A stretch of 64,000 nt of DNA from Desulfovibrio sp. UIB00. Lineage in GTDB: Bacteria; Desulfobacterota; Desulfovibrionia; Desulfovibrionales; Desulfovibrionaceae. Numbering within the stretch: position 1 is the first letter of the stretch; each line of letters starts with the position of its first letter. Below the pieces are notes generated by a model, which searched no databases, was not told where the DNA came from, and saw only the letters and a program-made list of their open reading frames with translations. The stretch lies in contig NZ_JAETXJ010000003.1 in assembly GCF_022508225.1 (NCBI RefSeq), positions 119,556 to 183,555 on the forward strand, read 5' to 3'. The translations under genes were made by a program, and so were the position numbers. This document shows positions 10,101 to 17,331 of the stretch, one piece after another.

Positions 10101-10335
10101 CCTCATCGCAGGGCAGCCCGCTCAACTGGTCGATAAAGCCGTTTTCCGTTTCTGTCAGGCAGCGCAAATAGTGGGTGTAGCGCGTCTGCTCGTCGGATTC
10201 TTTCTTTTTTTCTTCGCGAAAATACCGCCGCAGTCGTTTGACGGCATCTTCGGGCATGGAGAAATCAAGAAACTGCGGGCAGCCGCCGGGAATAATGCTG
10301 ACCGGCGAAAGGTAACGGGGTATGACATCCATCAT
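7186..10335 (-). CDS. srfB: SrfB-like putative virulence factor; actin/Hsp70-fold ATPase
   Basis: 1049 residues, recognisable as SrfB. It contains the three signatures of the actin/Hsp70/FtsA ATPase fold: phosphate-1 L-D-I-G-N-S-R-T-T-G at about 258-267, phosphate-2 I-D-I-G-G-G-T-T-D-L at about 579-588, and adenosine motif L-L-T-G-R-P-S-S-W at about 815-823. The family marker SSPKRYLW is near residue 360. An Ala/Pro-rich low-complexity linker sits at about 715-755. The open frame continues upstream, but ATG at 10335 overlaps the SrfA stop as TAATG and has AAGGAA before it, so this start is chosen. No signal peptide or membrane segment is seen. Family function is unknown; ATP binding is well supported by the motifs, polymerisation or chaperone activity is not. 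Confidence 0.9.
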   Translation of the reverse strand: MMDVIPRYLSPVSIIPGGCPQFLDFSMPEDAVKRLRRYFREEKKKESDEQTRYTHYLRCLTETENGFIDQLSGLPCDEDYSIEARRALDAWEGHWLPIPFLRTLDQPWPDGGKRFECGPSNWARARVMRSERHPGQLRVVLMFDTNVEDRPAQGEQYHALSPQDVTAHGHFMLAHLVRDNSWFLNAAWVDEWLHGLYDAWKQSQHRGRGAWHDGYPYVLEHLASYLTWLDVVRLALNDLAAQVINPDRDTPVDVDLVLDIGNSRTTGILVETLPQRITNLNDSYLLELRDLSQPEHIYSDPFETRVEFVDAAFGNDALSRRSGRQTPAFAWPSAVRIGPEAARLATQAVCAEGTTGMSSPKRYLWDERPWQQSWRYNTGGKSEPMVSRGLFPRQLNPQGTPLSCFDDPMFKKSPALQKQQPEPIFESLFTRSSLMLFMLGEILTQALVTINSPATRARRELPNLPRRLRRLIFTVPTAMPVAEKRIFRRWVTWAVRVVWDALGWSQWYAPRLQTRSLTGDYRQSPQVRCDWDEASCSQLVLLYNELAVKQHGDAHHLFRLMGKPREACGNHPCIRMASIDIGGGTTDLSITTFELASGEGDTARIKPHTEFRDGFNIAGDEVLREVVANHVIPAIGQALAREGLAEPRSLLGQLFGRDSIGMSQEDRNTRVRLVRQIAVPVALGLLATCENPDLRGSVFNCTLGDFFEPDPVGSEETADAADTAADAAPSAAKPAADSPRFSPAALAPRPQPATLRDVKAMVRRSASFIQNFNILDVPISVNQAAVEETIRSTLGSTLSALCEVVHMYDCDVLLLTGRPSSWNGVIATVLAKLPVPPDRIIPMRRYHAGSWYPFADAQGRITDPKTTVVVGAILCALADGHLEGFSFDSGALKLTSTARYIGEMDINSQLKSPKVWFTVDVDSKDGTDKTRAVAFSGPLSIGYRQLDAERWPTTRYHLLTFATEEARSRASGRLPYRVEVSLSVADALDEEDIRSETDKDRRSEGEFRIDSIVDCQERSVDRRDLEIRLQTLKLDEGYWLDTGIVTDAG

Positions 10336-11696
10336 TATTTCCTTTTGAAACGGGCGTCCCACTTGAGATTGGCCCCGCCAAGCTCTTTGCCCTTGCACTG
10401 GGTGGTGTTTTCCTGTCCGGTACATTCAACCTTTTGCGGAACATAGGTGCCGCCACGCGGGCAACGGGCCTGACTGGAATCAAACTGCAACTGGTTGCCC
10501 TGAAAGCGCGCCGAAGCCGAACCGCTGCACACCTGACCGTTGCGCTCACGCACAAGACGGCGGCCCTTGCCGCTCTTGTCAAAGCAGTATTCTGCAATGA
10601 TCGGCTCGTTGGAGGGGTGCGAATACAGGCCGGTTTCGCTTGTCCAGCAGCCCTCAAGGAAGCTCAGGTCGTTCTTTTTGGCCGCGTCTTCGGGAATGGC
10701 AAGGTTGTCATTCTTTTTGGGCGCGGGCTTGGGCGGCTCCTGCGGTTTGGGTTCTTCCTTGGGCAGGGGCTTGGGTTCCTGTTTGGGTTCAGGCTTTGGC
10801 TTGGGCTTGGGAGCTTCCGCCACCTTGGGCGGCTCCACGGGCGTTTCGCCAAGGAAGGGCTCCACCACTTCCGGGTCGGGCTTGGGTTCTTCCTTCTTTT
10901 CCTCAACCTTGGGGGGCGTTGGCGTTACCGGAGGTGCAACAGGCTTGCACAGGGCCGCGCGCTCCTGCAACTGACGCCACAGGAGAGCCAGCTGATCTTC
11001 GTTGGCGGCGGCCTTTTGCTTTTCGGCCTCCAGAGCGCTGCGGTCAACGGGCATGCAGCCCGAAGGCAGGGGAGAAGGCAAAAGCCCCAGCGCCGCGCCC
11101 AAAAGCCAGAGCAGGAGCAGCAAGAGCAGGAGAGGCAGCAGCCACGGCAGGCACCCGCTGCGGGGAGGCACTGCCACGGGGACAGCAGCCACAGGCGCAG
11201 GCGGCGGGGGAGGCGGCAGCGCACCGCCAAGCCGGGTGAGGTCCTGCGGTTGCGCGCCAACACTGCCGGGGGCAAAACCCCAGTTAATGAGAACGGGGCG
11301 GCCATCCACAGACCAGATATCTTTGTCCTCCGGGTGTTGCAGGGCAAGCCGCAGCAACTGGCCTGAAAGGGCCTGCCGCGCCTGCGCGTCTGCTGTGAGA
11401 TCGCTGGACAATCCGGCAATATCAGAGGCCAACGTGCCCGCACGGGCGCGCAGGGCCTGCGCATCCTGCTCCGAAAGTTCCGCAAGGGGAACCGCCGGGC
11501 CATTGCCTTCGGCATACCAGTCAACGCTGTTGCCCTCGGCATTGTGCTGTGGCTCGGCGAGCAGGGCGGCATGATCCGGCCCGAGCTTTTGCAGCAGGAT
11601 GGATTTCAACTGTTCATAGCAGTCGGTGGCAAAGATGCCCTGACTGGCAAGCGCACGCATCTGACCGCGCAAACTGACCGCAATGCGGGTACTCAT
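10335..11696 (-). CDS. srfA: SrfA-like membrane protein with TonB-like Pro/Lys linker
   Basis: 453 residues. The N-terminal part carries wording typical of SrfA proteins (SVDWYAEGNGPAVPL near residue 57-71, VLINWGF near 135-141). A run of prolines precedes one strongly hydrophobic helix at about 183-206 (PWLLPLLLLLLLLWLLGAAL). Then come a short coiled-coil-like segment, and at about 270-345 a long Pro/Lys/Glu-rich linker of KPKPEPK type as in TonB. A small cysteine-containing domain ends the protein (CWTSETGLY, EYCFD, VECTG). The gene overlaps the upstream protease by ATGA and has GGAGG before its ATG. Predicted topology is N-terminus in the cytoplasm and the linker plus terminal domain in the periplasm; that the linker spans the periplasm is inference. 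Confidence 0.82.
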   Translation of the reverse strand: MSTRIAVSLRGQMRALASQGIFATDCYEQLKSILLQKLGPDHAALLAEPQHNAEGNSVDWYAEGNGPAVPLAELSEQDAQALRARAGTLASDIAGLSSDLTADAQARQALSGQLLRLALQHPEDKDIWSVDGRPVLINWGFAPGSVGAQPQDLTRLGGALPPPPPPAPVAAVPVAVPPRSGCLPWLLPLLLLLLLLWLLGAALGLLPSPLPSGCMPVDRSALEAEKQKAAANEDQLALLWRQLQERAALCKPVAPPVTPTPPKVEEKKEEPKPDPEVVEPFLGETPVEPPKVAEAPKPKPKPEPKQEPKPLPKEEPKPQEPPKPAPKKNDNLAIPEDAAKKNDLSFLEGCWTSETGLYSHPSNEPIIAEYCFDKSGKGRRLVRERNGQVCSGSASARFQGNQLQFDSSQARCPRGGTYVPQKVECTGQENTTQCKGKELGGANLKWDARFKRK

Positions 11697-12829
11697 GGCT
11701 TGCCTCCGGCGGATTCACTGCTCTGGGCCATGGTGACGGGAACGCCCGCCGAGCGCAAAAACGCTGCCAGGCTTGTGCTGACAATGGCGAGGCTGGATTG
11801 CCTGTAGGAAGCATCGTCCAATTTGATAAAGGTGTTGATGCCCACCACATCACCCTTGTCGTTGACAAGCGGCCCGCCGCTGTTGCCCTGCGAAACTGTG
11901 GCCGTGTGCACAATAAGCGGCGGCTTGCGCTCAAGAATAACGCTCACAACGCCCTCGGTATACACCACTTCGGGCGCAGCGGCTTCATCGCCCTTGAGCA
12001 GGGCCGCAAATTTGGGATCGTCAGTGGTGACGGCGCCGGGGAAGCCCCACGCGCTCACGCGTTCGGTCCGGCTCACGCCCGGCGCGAACTTGAGCGGCAC
12101 AACACCAGAAGCGCCGTTAACGCCAAGCACGGCAAAATCCTGTCCGTTGTCGTGGGTTACCTGACGTACGCTTGCCTCAAAGGGTCTGCCCAGGGCTTTG
12201 TTCACAACGACCGCCTGAGTGGCGTTACCCACCACATGGGCATTGGTAACCACGTAGCCCGGGGCCACAAAAAAGCCGGACCCCATGGAAAGGCCCTCTT
12301 CCCGCATGGCAAGCACAAGCACTGTGCCCTGTTCCATCAGCTCGGAAACATTCTTGGGCGTCTGCTGTTGCATGGGCGCGGGCGGCACCTGCGTTTTGGC
12401 GTCTGCCGTGGGCGGCAGGGTGGCTGCATCCGCGCGGGCAGAGCCTGGATTCGCAGCGCCAGAGCCTGAACCCAAAGGAGGCCACATGACACCCGCAGGC
12501 GGGGTGATGAGTCCAAGCCCCTGCTTTACTTCGCAAGGCTCCTTGGCAAGCAGGGCGCGCAATTGCTGCATGAATGTTTCAAGCGCCGCGTTGTGTTCGC
12601 GCCACTGCTCCGTTTGAGCGGCAACGGCAGCCTTGGAAGCCTCGGCCTGCTGCCATTCTTTCCAGAACAGCCATGCGGCCAGCAGCAAAAGCCCCAGAAA
12701 CAACAGCACACCCCAGAAAAGAGGGCGGCGATACCAGGGCAGGACAACCGCAGCAGCAGGCGCGGTACCTTCGGCAGGCGCGGCGCTTGACGGTGTTTCA
12801 GGCGGTACGGGGTGTTGGCTTTCGTTCAT
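11693..12829 (-). CDS. Membrane-anchored trypsin-like serine protease
   Basis: 378 residues. One transmembrane helix at about 37-57 follows a Pro/Ala-rich N-terminus; the protease domain follows a linker and should therefore be periplasmic. The catalytic triad is intact: H198 in VVTNAHVV, D231 in NGQDFAVL, S317 in QGNSGGPL. There is no PDZ domain, unlike DegP/DegS. GGAG is eight bases before the ATG. It is the first gene of the compact operon protease-srfA-srfB-srfC-sel1-VWA and overlaps srfA by four bases. The proposed role, processing or quality control of the Srf complex, comes only from gene order. Confidence 0.87.
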   Translation of the reverse strand: MNESQHPVPPETPSSAAPAEGTAPAAAVVLPWYRRPLFWGVLLFLGLLLLAAWLFWKEWQQAEASKAAVAAQTEQWREHNAALETFMQQLRALLAKEPCEVKQGLGLITPPAGVMWPPLGSGSGAANPGSARADAATLPPTADAKTQVPPAPMQQQTPKNVSELMEQGTVLVLAMREEGLSMGSGFFVAPGYVVTNAHVVGNATQAVVVNKALGRPFEASVRQVTHDNGQDFAVLGVNGASGVVPLKFAPGVSRTERVSAWGFPGAVTTDDPKFAALLKGDEAAAPEVVYTEGVVSVILERKPPLIVHTATVSQGNSGGPLVNDKGDVVGINTFIKLDDASYRQSSLAIVSTSLAAFLRSAGVPVTMAQSSESAGGKP

Positions 12830-12860
12830 CTATGGCTCCGCGCGGTATATGCGGCGCAGT

Positions 12861-12901
12861 AAAAAGCCGCGCAACCGCCATAAAAATAGCGGCTGCGCGG
12901 C
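12861..12901 (-). terminator. Rho-independent terminator between lipoprotein and protease genes
   Basis: On the minus strand an 8-bp stem GCCGCGCA / TGCGCGGC (12866-12873 with 12894-12901), with further inner pairing, is followed by TTTTT. It begins eight bases after the lipoprotein stop, so the lipoprotein message mostly ends here, and the protease-srf operon needs read-through or its own promoter in the remaining ~30 bases or inside the lipoprotein gene. Confidence 0.7.
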
Positions 12902-12908
12902 AACAGAG

Positions 12909-13763
12909 TTATCCCAGCAGGTTATTGACGGTTTCTTCGTAGCTGGACATCCGCGCGTTCACATCGCGGCGCGTGGTTTCAAGATCTTCGCGCGAAGATT
13001 TCCACTCAGCTGCCTGTGCGGCAACATTGTTCTGCTCCGGCGTGCGCGAGGCGCTGGCCGCAGGTGTGCTCTTGGGCTGCGCAGCTGCACCCTTTTTGAA
13101 CTTGGTAGCGCCAGAACTGGACGACGAAGTCGCAGCAGTGGTGGGCTGCGCCGAAGTGTAAGGTTCGGCCAGAGCCTGCTGATACTCGCCGTCCTTCTTG
13201 GCCATGGTGGTGGCGGTATCATTCAGGATAAACGAGGTTTCCTCAAGGCCGCTGCGGATTTCATTATACCTGTCCTGAAATTCCATGCGGGTGATCTGCC
13301 CGGCCTTGAACTGCCCGGCGGCAAGCTTGAACTGTTCGTCATAGCACTTGGCCGCAACCTTGGCTGCTGCGGTGGAACGGTTCATGCTGGCAGCCTCGCT
13401 GCCAAGCTGCTGGCTGTACTGGTGCAGATATGCGGCATCGCGATCCTGAGCTTTGGACTTGCCGTAGACGTTGCCCGCCACAGCGCCCGCAGCGCCGCCC
13501 GCAACAGCGCCCGCAACAGCGCCGCTGGCCTTGCCTGTGGCAAGACCTCCAATAAGCGCGCCAAGCAGAGCGCCGCCAACAGCGCCAGCGGCAGTGCTTT
13601 TACCCGTGCTGTTTTCGTCCTGCCGCAACTGGTTAACAGGCTGATAGCACTGCGGATAATAATTGACCTTGGTTTTCTGGTCGCCATATTTGCTGGTGCA
13701 GCCCGAGATCAACAATCCTGCAGCAAGAAAAAGGCACAAGGGTATGCTGGCAAGCCTTTGCAT
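12909..13763 (-). CDS. Glycine-zipper lipoprotein
   Basis: 284 residues. The start at 13763 (MQRLASIPLCLFLAAGLLIS then GC) is chosen over the longer open frame because it gives a lipoprotein signal with lipobox LISGC (Cys22) and has GAGGAG about nine bases upstream. Residues about 50-95 form a glycine-zipper segment (AAGAVGGALLGALIGGLATG, then repeated AVAGAVAGG), which in other lipoproteins inserts in or spans membranes. The rest is helical with a Ser/Ala-rich linker at about 195-235. It lies directly upstream of the protease-srf operon on the same strand but is separated from it by a terminator. A link to the srf proteins as the outer-membrane partner is inference from position. Confidence 0.78.
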   Translation of the reverse strand: MQRLASIPLCLFLAAGLLISGCTSKYGDQKTKVNYYPQCYQPVNQLRQDENSTGKSTAAGAVGGALLGALIGGLATGKASGAVAGAVAGGAAGAVAGNVYGKSKAQDRDAAYLHQYSQQLGSEAASMNRSTAAAKVAAKCYDEQFKLAAGQFKAGQITRMEFQDRYNEIRSGLEETSFILNDTATTMAKKDGEYQQALAEPYTSAQPTTAATSSSSSGATKFKKGAAAQPKSTPAASASRTPEQNNVAAQAAEWKSSREDLETTRRDVNARMSSYEETVNNLLG

Positions 13764-13861
13764 AAAAACCGTCTCCTCAATAAGGGTTGAGTCTACGAGC
13801 GCCACGGCATGTCTGCCCAGAGCTCCCGGCAATCCGCACAGAATAATGGAGCGGATAGAAC

Positions 13862-13908
13862 TGTTCACTCGCGATAATGTACCCTGAACATTTTGAATTT
13901 ACTTCAAA
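13862..13908. promoter_or_regulatory. Two inverted repeats upstream of the lipoprotein/srf region
   Basis: The 334-bp gap 13764-14097 has no gene. It holds TGTTCA at 13862-13867 facing TGAACA at 13885-13890 (17-bp spacer), and TTTGAA at 13892-13897 facing TTCAAA at 13903-13908 (5-bp spacer). Both lie 100-145 bp upstream of the lipoprotein start, where its promoter is expected, so they could be operators. No convincing -35/-10 pair was found there. The other recognisable element in the gap is the tetR terminator. Confidence 0.3.
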
Positions 13909-14043
13909 GCGCTGTGACTCGGCAAGCCCTATTGCCCAGCCGGAGCATCAAGCATGCACAAGATTGTCATGCCAATGCGGATCAGGGGGCAGAACGTTTA
14001 TGTTTTTCATTGCTGCGCGCGCCAGCCATGCAACAAAAGATGC

Positions 14044-14073
14044 AAAAAAGCCGCCGATCTTTCGACCGACGGC
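14044..14073 (-). terminator. Rho-independent terminator of the tetR-family gene
   Basis: On the minus strand a 10-bp stem (14050-14059 with 14064-14073, two G-U pairs) closes on a GAAA tetraloop and is followed by TTTTTT. It starts 24 bases after the regulator stop codon. Confidence 0.85.
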
Positions 14074-14097
14074 CCGACTGTGTGCTGCAAACAAGTT

Positions 14098-14703
14098 CTA
14101 TGCCTTGATGGAGCGGGAAATGAACTCAAGAACATCTTCGTACAGCGTGGGCATCGCATAGGGGGTCAGCACCCGTGTACGGTTGGAACCGACCATGAGG
14201 GAAATGATCACCTGGGCGGTGCTTTTGCTGTCGACCTTCACAATGCTGCCGTCTTCCACGCCCTTGGCAATAACGCGCTCAAGTTCGCTGTGCACCTGCG
14301 AAAACATGGAATCCATAATATCGCGGTCGGTCTTGGTTTTCATGTCGCTGTAAGGCGAGCAGCGCACAAGTACCAGCCAGTTGGAATCCTTGTCGATTGA
14401 AAAATCAAGGTACGCCCTGCAAAAACGCATGACGCCATCGTAACCACAGGTGGCTTCGGCGGTGGCTGCGCGCAGCCTTACGAGAAAGCGTTCCAGAACA
14501 TCAAGCCCCGAGGCAAGAAACAGCTTTTCCTTGTTGCCATAGTGGTGGGTCAGCAACCCGAGGGCAACACCAGCTTTATCGGATATTTTTTTGAATGTGG
14601 TTTCCACATACCCGCATTCGCCAAAAAGTTCTTTGGCGGCCTGAAGCAACGCTTCTTTCTTGTTTTTGTTCATCACGGCTTTTGCTGGGTTAGAGTGAGG
14701 CAT
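14098..14703 (-). CDS. TetR-family transcriptional regulator
   Basis: 201 residues. The N-terminal DNA-binding domain reads NKNKKEALLQAAKELFGECG, then TTFKKISDKAGVALGLLTHHYGNKEKLF, the standard TetR helix-turn-helix layout. The C-terminal ligand domain is unrecognised, so the effector is unknown. ATG at 14703 is chosen because AAGGA lies about eight bases upstream; the internal ATG at 14673 has no ribosome site. It has a promoter candidate (14726-14753) and its own terminator, so it is monocistronic. It sits between the srf-like cluster and the Lon-like gene, and either could be its target. Confidence 0.9.
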   Translation of the reverse strand: MPHSNPAKAVMNKNKKEALLQAAKELFGECGYVETTFKKISDKAGVALGLLTHHYGNKEKLFLASGLDVLERFLVRLRAATAEATCGYDGVMRFCRAYLDFSIDKDSNWLVLVRCSPYSDMKTKTDRDIMDSMFSQVHSELERVIAKGVEDGSIVKVDSKSTAQVIISLMVGSNRTRVLTPYAMPTLYEDVLEFISRSIKA

Positions 14704-14725
14704 AAGGTTTTTCCTTGCGTTGACC

Positions 14726-14753
14726 CCATTACACATAAAACCCGTAAAGTCAA
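14726..14753 (-). promoter_or_regulatory. Candidate sigma-70 promoter for the tetR-family gene
   Basis: On the minus strand TTGACT (14748-14753) is followed after 16 bases by TAATGG (14726-14731), 23 bases upstream of the ATG. The match to the -10 consensus is only fair. Confidence 0.4.
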
Positions 14754-14818
14754 GGTATGCGTGGGGTTATTGCTTGTTCTCGTGAGCAAAAAGGCAGTAA
14801 ACTGTTTGCCTGCCCAAC

Positions 14819-14840
14819 GCGGATTTTTATAAAAACCCGC
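14819..14840. promoter_or_regulatory. 22-bp near-perfect palindrome between tetR gene and Lon-like gene
   Basis: GCGG, then TTTTTATAAAAA, then CCGC, with a single asymmetric pair (A versus C) inside. The dyad has no loop, so it looks more like a protein-binding operator than a terminator. It is 116 bp upstream of the TetR start and 50 bp past the Lon-like stop, so autoregulation by the TetR protein is possible. Confidence 0.35.
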
Positions 14841-14889
14841 ACCCCAAAACGCCTTTAGGGTATTATCTCGCTGCCACGGGCAGCGCCCA

Positions 14890-17322
14890 TTATCCCTCTT
14901 TGGATTTTCTGGTGCGTCTAAAGGCATTCTGCGCGTAATCGCCCAGACGCTCTAACCTGCGGTCAACCATGTCGTACAGGCTGTTTTTCGTAAATCCGCC
15001 CTGTTTCAGTCTGCGACCGATTGAAAGACCAGTCAAGAGGGCGAGGGCTTCTTCGATGCGCCGCACAGGATAAATAGAGAACTGGCCTTTCTCAACCGCT
15101 TCAATAACATTGGGCGCGAGCATGAGGTGATCCACGTTGTCAAAGGGCATGATGACCCCTTGCGTGCCCGTAAGCCCCTGGCTGGCGCAAACATTATAAA
15201 AGCCCTCGATCTTGCGGGTAACGCCGCCCACAGCCATGATCTGCCCCGTCTGGCTCACCGCTCCGGTAAAGGCCAGATCAAGGCGCACCGGCACATCGGC
15301 AAGGGCCGAGAGCAGGGCGGCAAGTTCCGCGCCAGAAGCGCTGTCGCCCTCGATTCCTGCGTAGCTCTGCTCAAAATAGAGCGAGCCGGAGAGCACCAGG
15401 GGCTTTTTGCGCGCAAAAAGATCCGTGAGGTAGCTCTTCAGGATCATCATGGCCTTGGTGTGGATGGGGCCACCCAGCTCGGCCTCGCGTTCAAGGTCGA
15501 TGATGCCCTCATGCCCCACGCCCACGGTACATGAAATCCTGTGCGGCAGACCAAATTCAAAATCGCCGTGCCACGTGACGGAAAGACCGTTAACCTGACC
15601 AATGGCCTGACCCGAGGTCTGCACCTTGATCATGTTGCGGTCGTATTCTTCCATATAGATCTCTTCCACCAGGTTGGCCCGGTAGATGCGCGCCGCGTGA
15701 GCTTCTTCCAGCACGGGCGCAGTGACCACATCCTGCTTGCGCATGCGGGCCAAGGCCGAGGCCTCGATCATCAGCTCGCGCAGTTCGGGGAAGCGTAGCG
15801 AAAGGCGGCGCTGGTCTTCGCAGATGTGCGACCCGAGGTCGATGAGCCATGCCAAGGCCGTGCGGTCAAAACAGGGGAGTTCTGTTTCCTTGATGATGGT
15901 GGCAATGTGCCCGAGGTAGGCGCGCACATTGGCGGCATTGCGCTCTGTGGTGTCGGCCATGTGGGCCTTGATGCGGAAGAGCTTTGAGAACCTGTCGTCA
16001 TTGACAAGCAGACCTTCATACAATTCTTCATCACCGATCAGCACAACCTTGAGGTTCAGGGGCAGCGGCTCGGGATTGATGCCCTTGGTGCGGATGGGCG
16101 TATCCGGGCCTTCGCCGGAATCTTCAATGCGAACCATGTTGGAGCGCAGGGCGCGCAACAGGCCTTCCCAGGCATTGGGATGTTGCAGAAGATCCTCAAT
16201 ATGCAACACCAGAAAACCACCGTTGGCCTTGTGGATGCTGCCCGCGCGGATAAGGGTGAAATCCGTGACCAGCGCGCCCATTTCAGATTCGCGCTCCACG
16301 CAGCCGAGCAGGTTCACAGCGGTGGGGTGATCTTCCACAATGATGGGGGCGCCATCAAGCTCGCTGTTGTCCACCAGCAGGTTGACCTCGTAGCGGTAGA
16401 GCACAGCCTCCACCGGCGCGCCGTGCGGGTCGCCCAGTGCCCCGCCGTCCCTTTGCAGAAAGGCATCGGTGTTTTTAAGGATGTCTTCGCGCAGGGCCGT
16501 AAAGTAGCCATCAAGCCCCTTGACCGGGCAGGCCTTGAGCATGCGCTGTTCAATGGGGTTGAAGAAGGTGGTCAGCACCTGAGTCATGGCTTCGCGTTCC
16601 AGGCCGCGCTCGTCGTCCTGGAAGCTTTCTTCCGCCTTGTTCAGCTGCCGCATATAGCCCGACATGGCCTGCACGAGGTTGTCGCCCCGGCTTTTAAGGC
16701 TGAGACGCAGGGTTGTGTCGAGCCTGTCGAACTCTTCCTCGCTCAGGCGCTTGCCTTCCACCAGCGGATACAGGGTCAGGCCGCCGCTCTCGTCCATATC
16801 AAGGTTGAATCCCTTGTCTACGGCAACGGAATTCATCTTGCGCAGCAGGCCCATGCGGGCGTTCTGGAAGTTGTCCACAATCTTGGCGCGGCGCTTTACG
16901 TAGGTGCTGGCCTCAAAACGGCGGGGCAGCTCCTCACGTATATGCTCGATCAATTCCTTAAGGTTCTGCTTTAGCTTTTTCCCCATGCCTGTGGGCAGGG
17001 CAAAAAGGCAGGGCCGGTCAGGATCGGAAAAATTATGCACGTATACCAGATCGTCAGGTGTCTGAGCCTTTTTGGCCTGAGGCCCAAGGTAGCTCAGCAA
17101 CATGTGGCTGCGGCCAAGATCGGCCTCGCCTGACAGGTAGATGTTGTAGCCCTGATTCTTGATTTGCAGGGCAAGGTCCAGCGCCTGCATGGCACGGGGC
17201 TGGAATGGATTCTGGCGTCCGTTGCGCGGCAGCGGAATATCCTTGCTCGTTTCCCAGGGAATACGGGCGGGATCTAACGTGGCGTGCAGGCGTGACGCGG
17301 GCAGGGGAGCGATAGTTGGCAT
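14890..17322 (-). CDS. Lon-related ATP-dependent protease (AAA_32 / S16 type)
   Basis: 810 residues, the usual size of the Lon-related group that lacks the classical N-terminal Lon domain. The P-loop reads G-E-A-D-L-G-R-S in the context YNIYLSGEADLGRSHML; the Lys of Walker A is replaced by Arg, a feature of this AAA_32 group. A second nucleotide-sensing region contains KVVLIGDEELY. The C-terminal S16 protease domain has the Ser/Lys dyad in D-S-A-S-G-A-E (Ser near 660) and V-T-R-K-I-E-G-F (Lys near 700). It would degrade cytosolic proteins. The gene begins nine bases after hemC and lacks a strong ribosome site, so translation is probably coupled to hemC. No terminator is obvious after it. Confidence 0.9.
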   Translation of the reverse strand: MPTIAPLPASRLHATLDPARIPWETSKDIPLPRNGRQNPFQPRAMQALDLALQIKNQGYNIYLSGEADLGRSHMLLSYLGPQAKKAQTPDDLVYVHNFSDPDRPCLFALPTGMGKKLKQNLKELIEHIREELPRRFEASTYVKRRAKIVDNFQNARMGLLRKMNSVAVDKGFNLDMDESGGLTLYPLVEGKRLSEEEFDRLDTTLRLSLKSRGDNLVQAMSGYMRQLNKAEESFQDDERGLEREAMTQVLTTFFNPIEQRMLKACPVKGLDGYFTALREDILKNTDAFLQRDGGALGDPHGAPVEAVLYRYEVNLLVDNSELDGAPIIVEDHPTAVNLLGCVERESEMGALVTDFTLIRAGSIHKANGGFLVLHIEDLLQHPNAWEGLLRALRSNMVRIEDSGEGPDTPIRTKGINPEPLPLNLKVVLIGDEELYEGLLVNDDRFSKLFRIKAHMADTTERNAANVRAYLGHIATIIKETELPCFDRTALAWLIDLGSHICEDQRRLSLRFPELRELMIEASALARMRKQDVVTAPVLEEAHAARIYRANLVEEIYMEEYDRNMIKVQTSGQAIGQVNGLSVTWHGDFEFGLPHRISCTVGVGHEGIIDLEREAELGGPIHTKAMMILKSYLTDLFARKKPLVLSGSLYFEQSYAGIEGDSASGAELAALLSALADVPVRLDLAFTGAVSQTGQIMAVGGVTRKIEGFYNVCASQGLTGTQGVIMPFDNVDHLMLAPNVIEAVEKGQFSIYPVRRIEEALALLTGLSIGRRLKQGGFTKNSLYDMVDRRLERLGDYAQNAFRRTRKSKEG

Positions 17323-17331
17323 AGGAAATCG

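Noticed and set aside
1413..12829. Type VI secretion or classical ABC toxin locus
   Set aside because: No TssB/C, VgrG, Hcp or ClpV-like sequences; the NTPases match SrfB and SrfC instead.
13954..14400. 148-codon plus-strand frame across the gap and tetR gene
   Set aside because: It overlaps the tetR terminator and the regulator in antisense and shows no family features.
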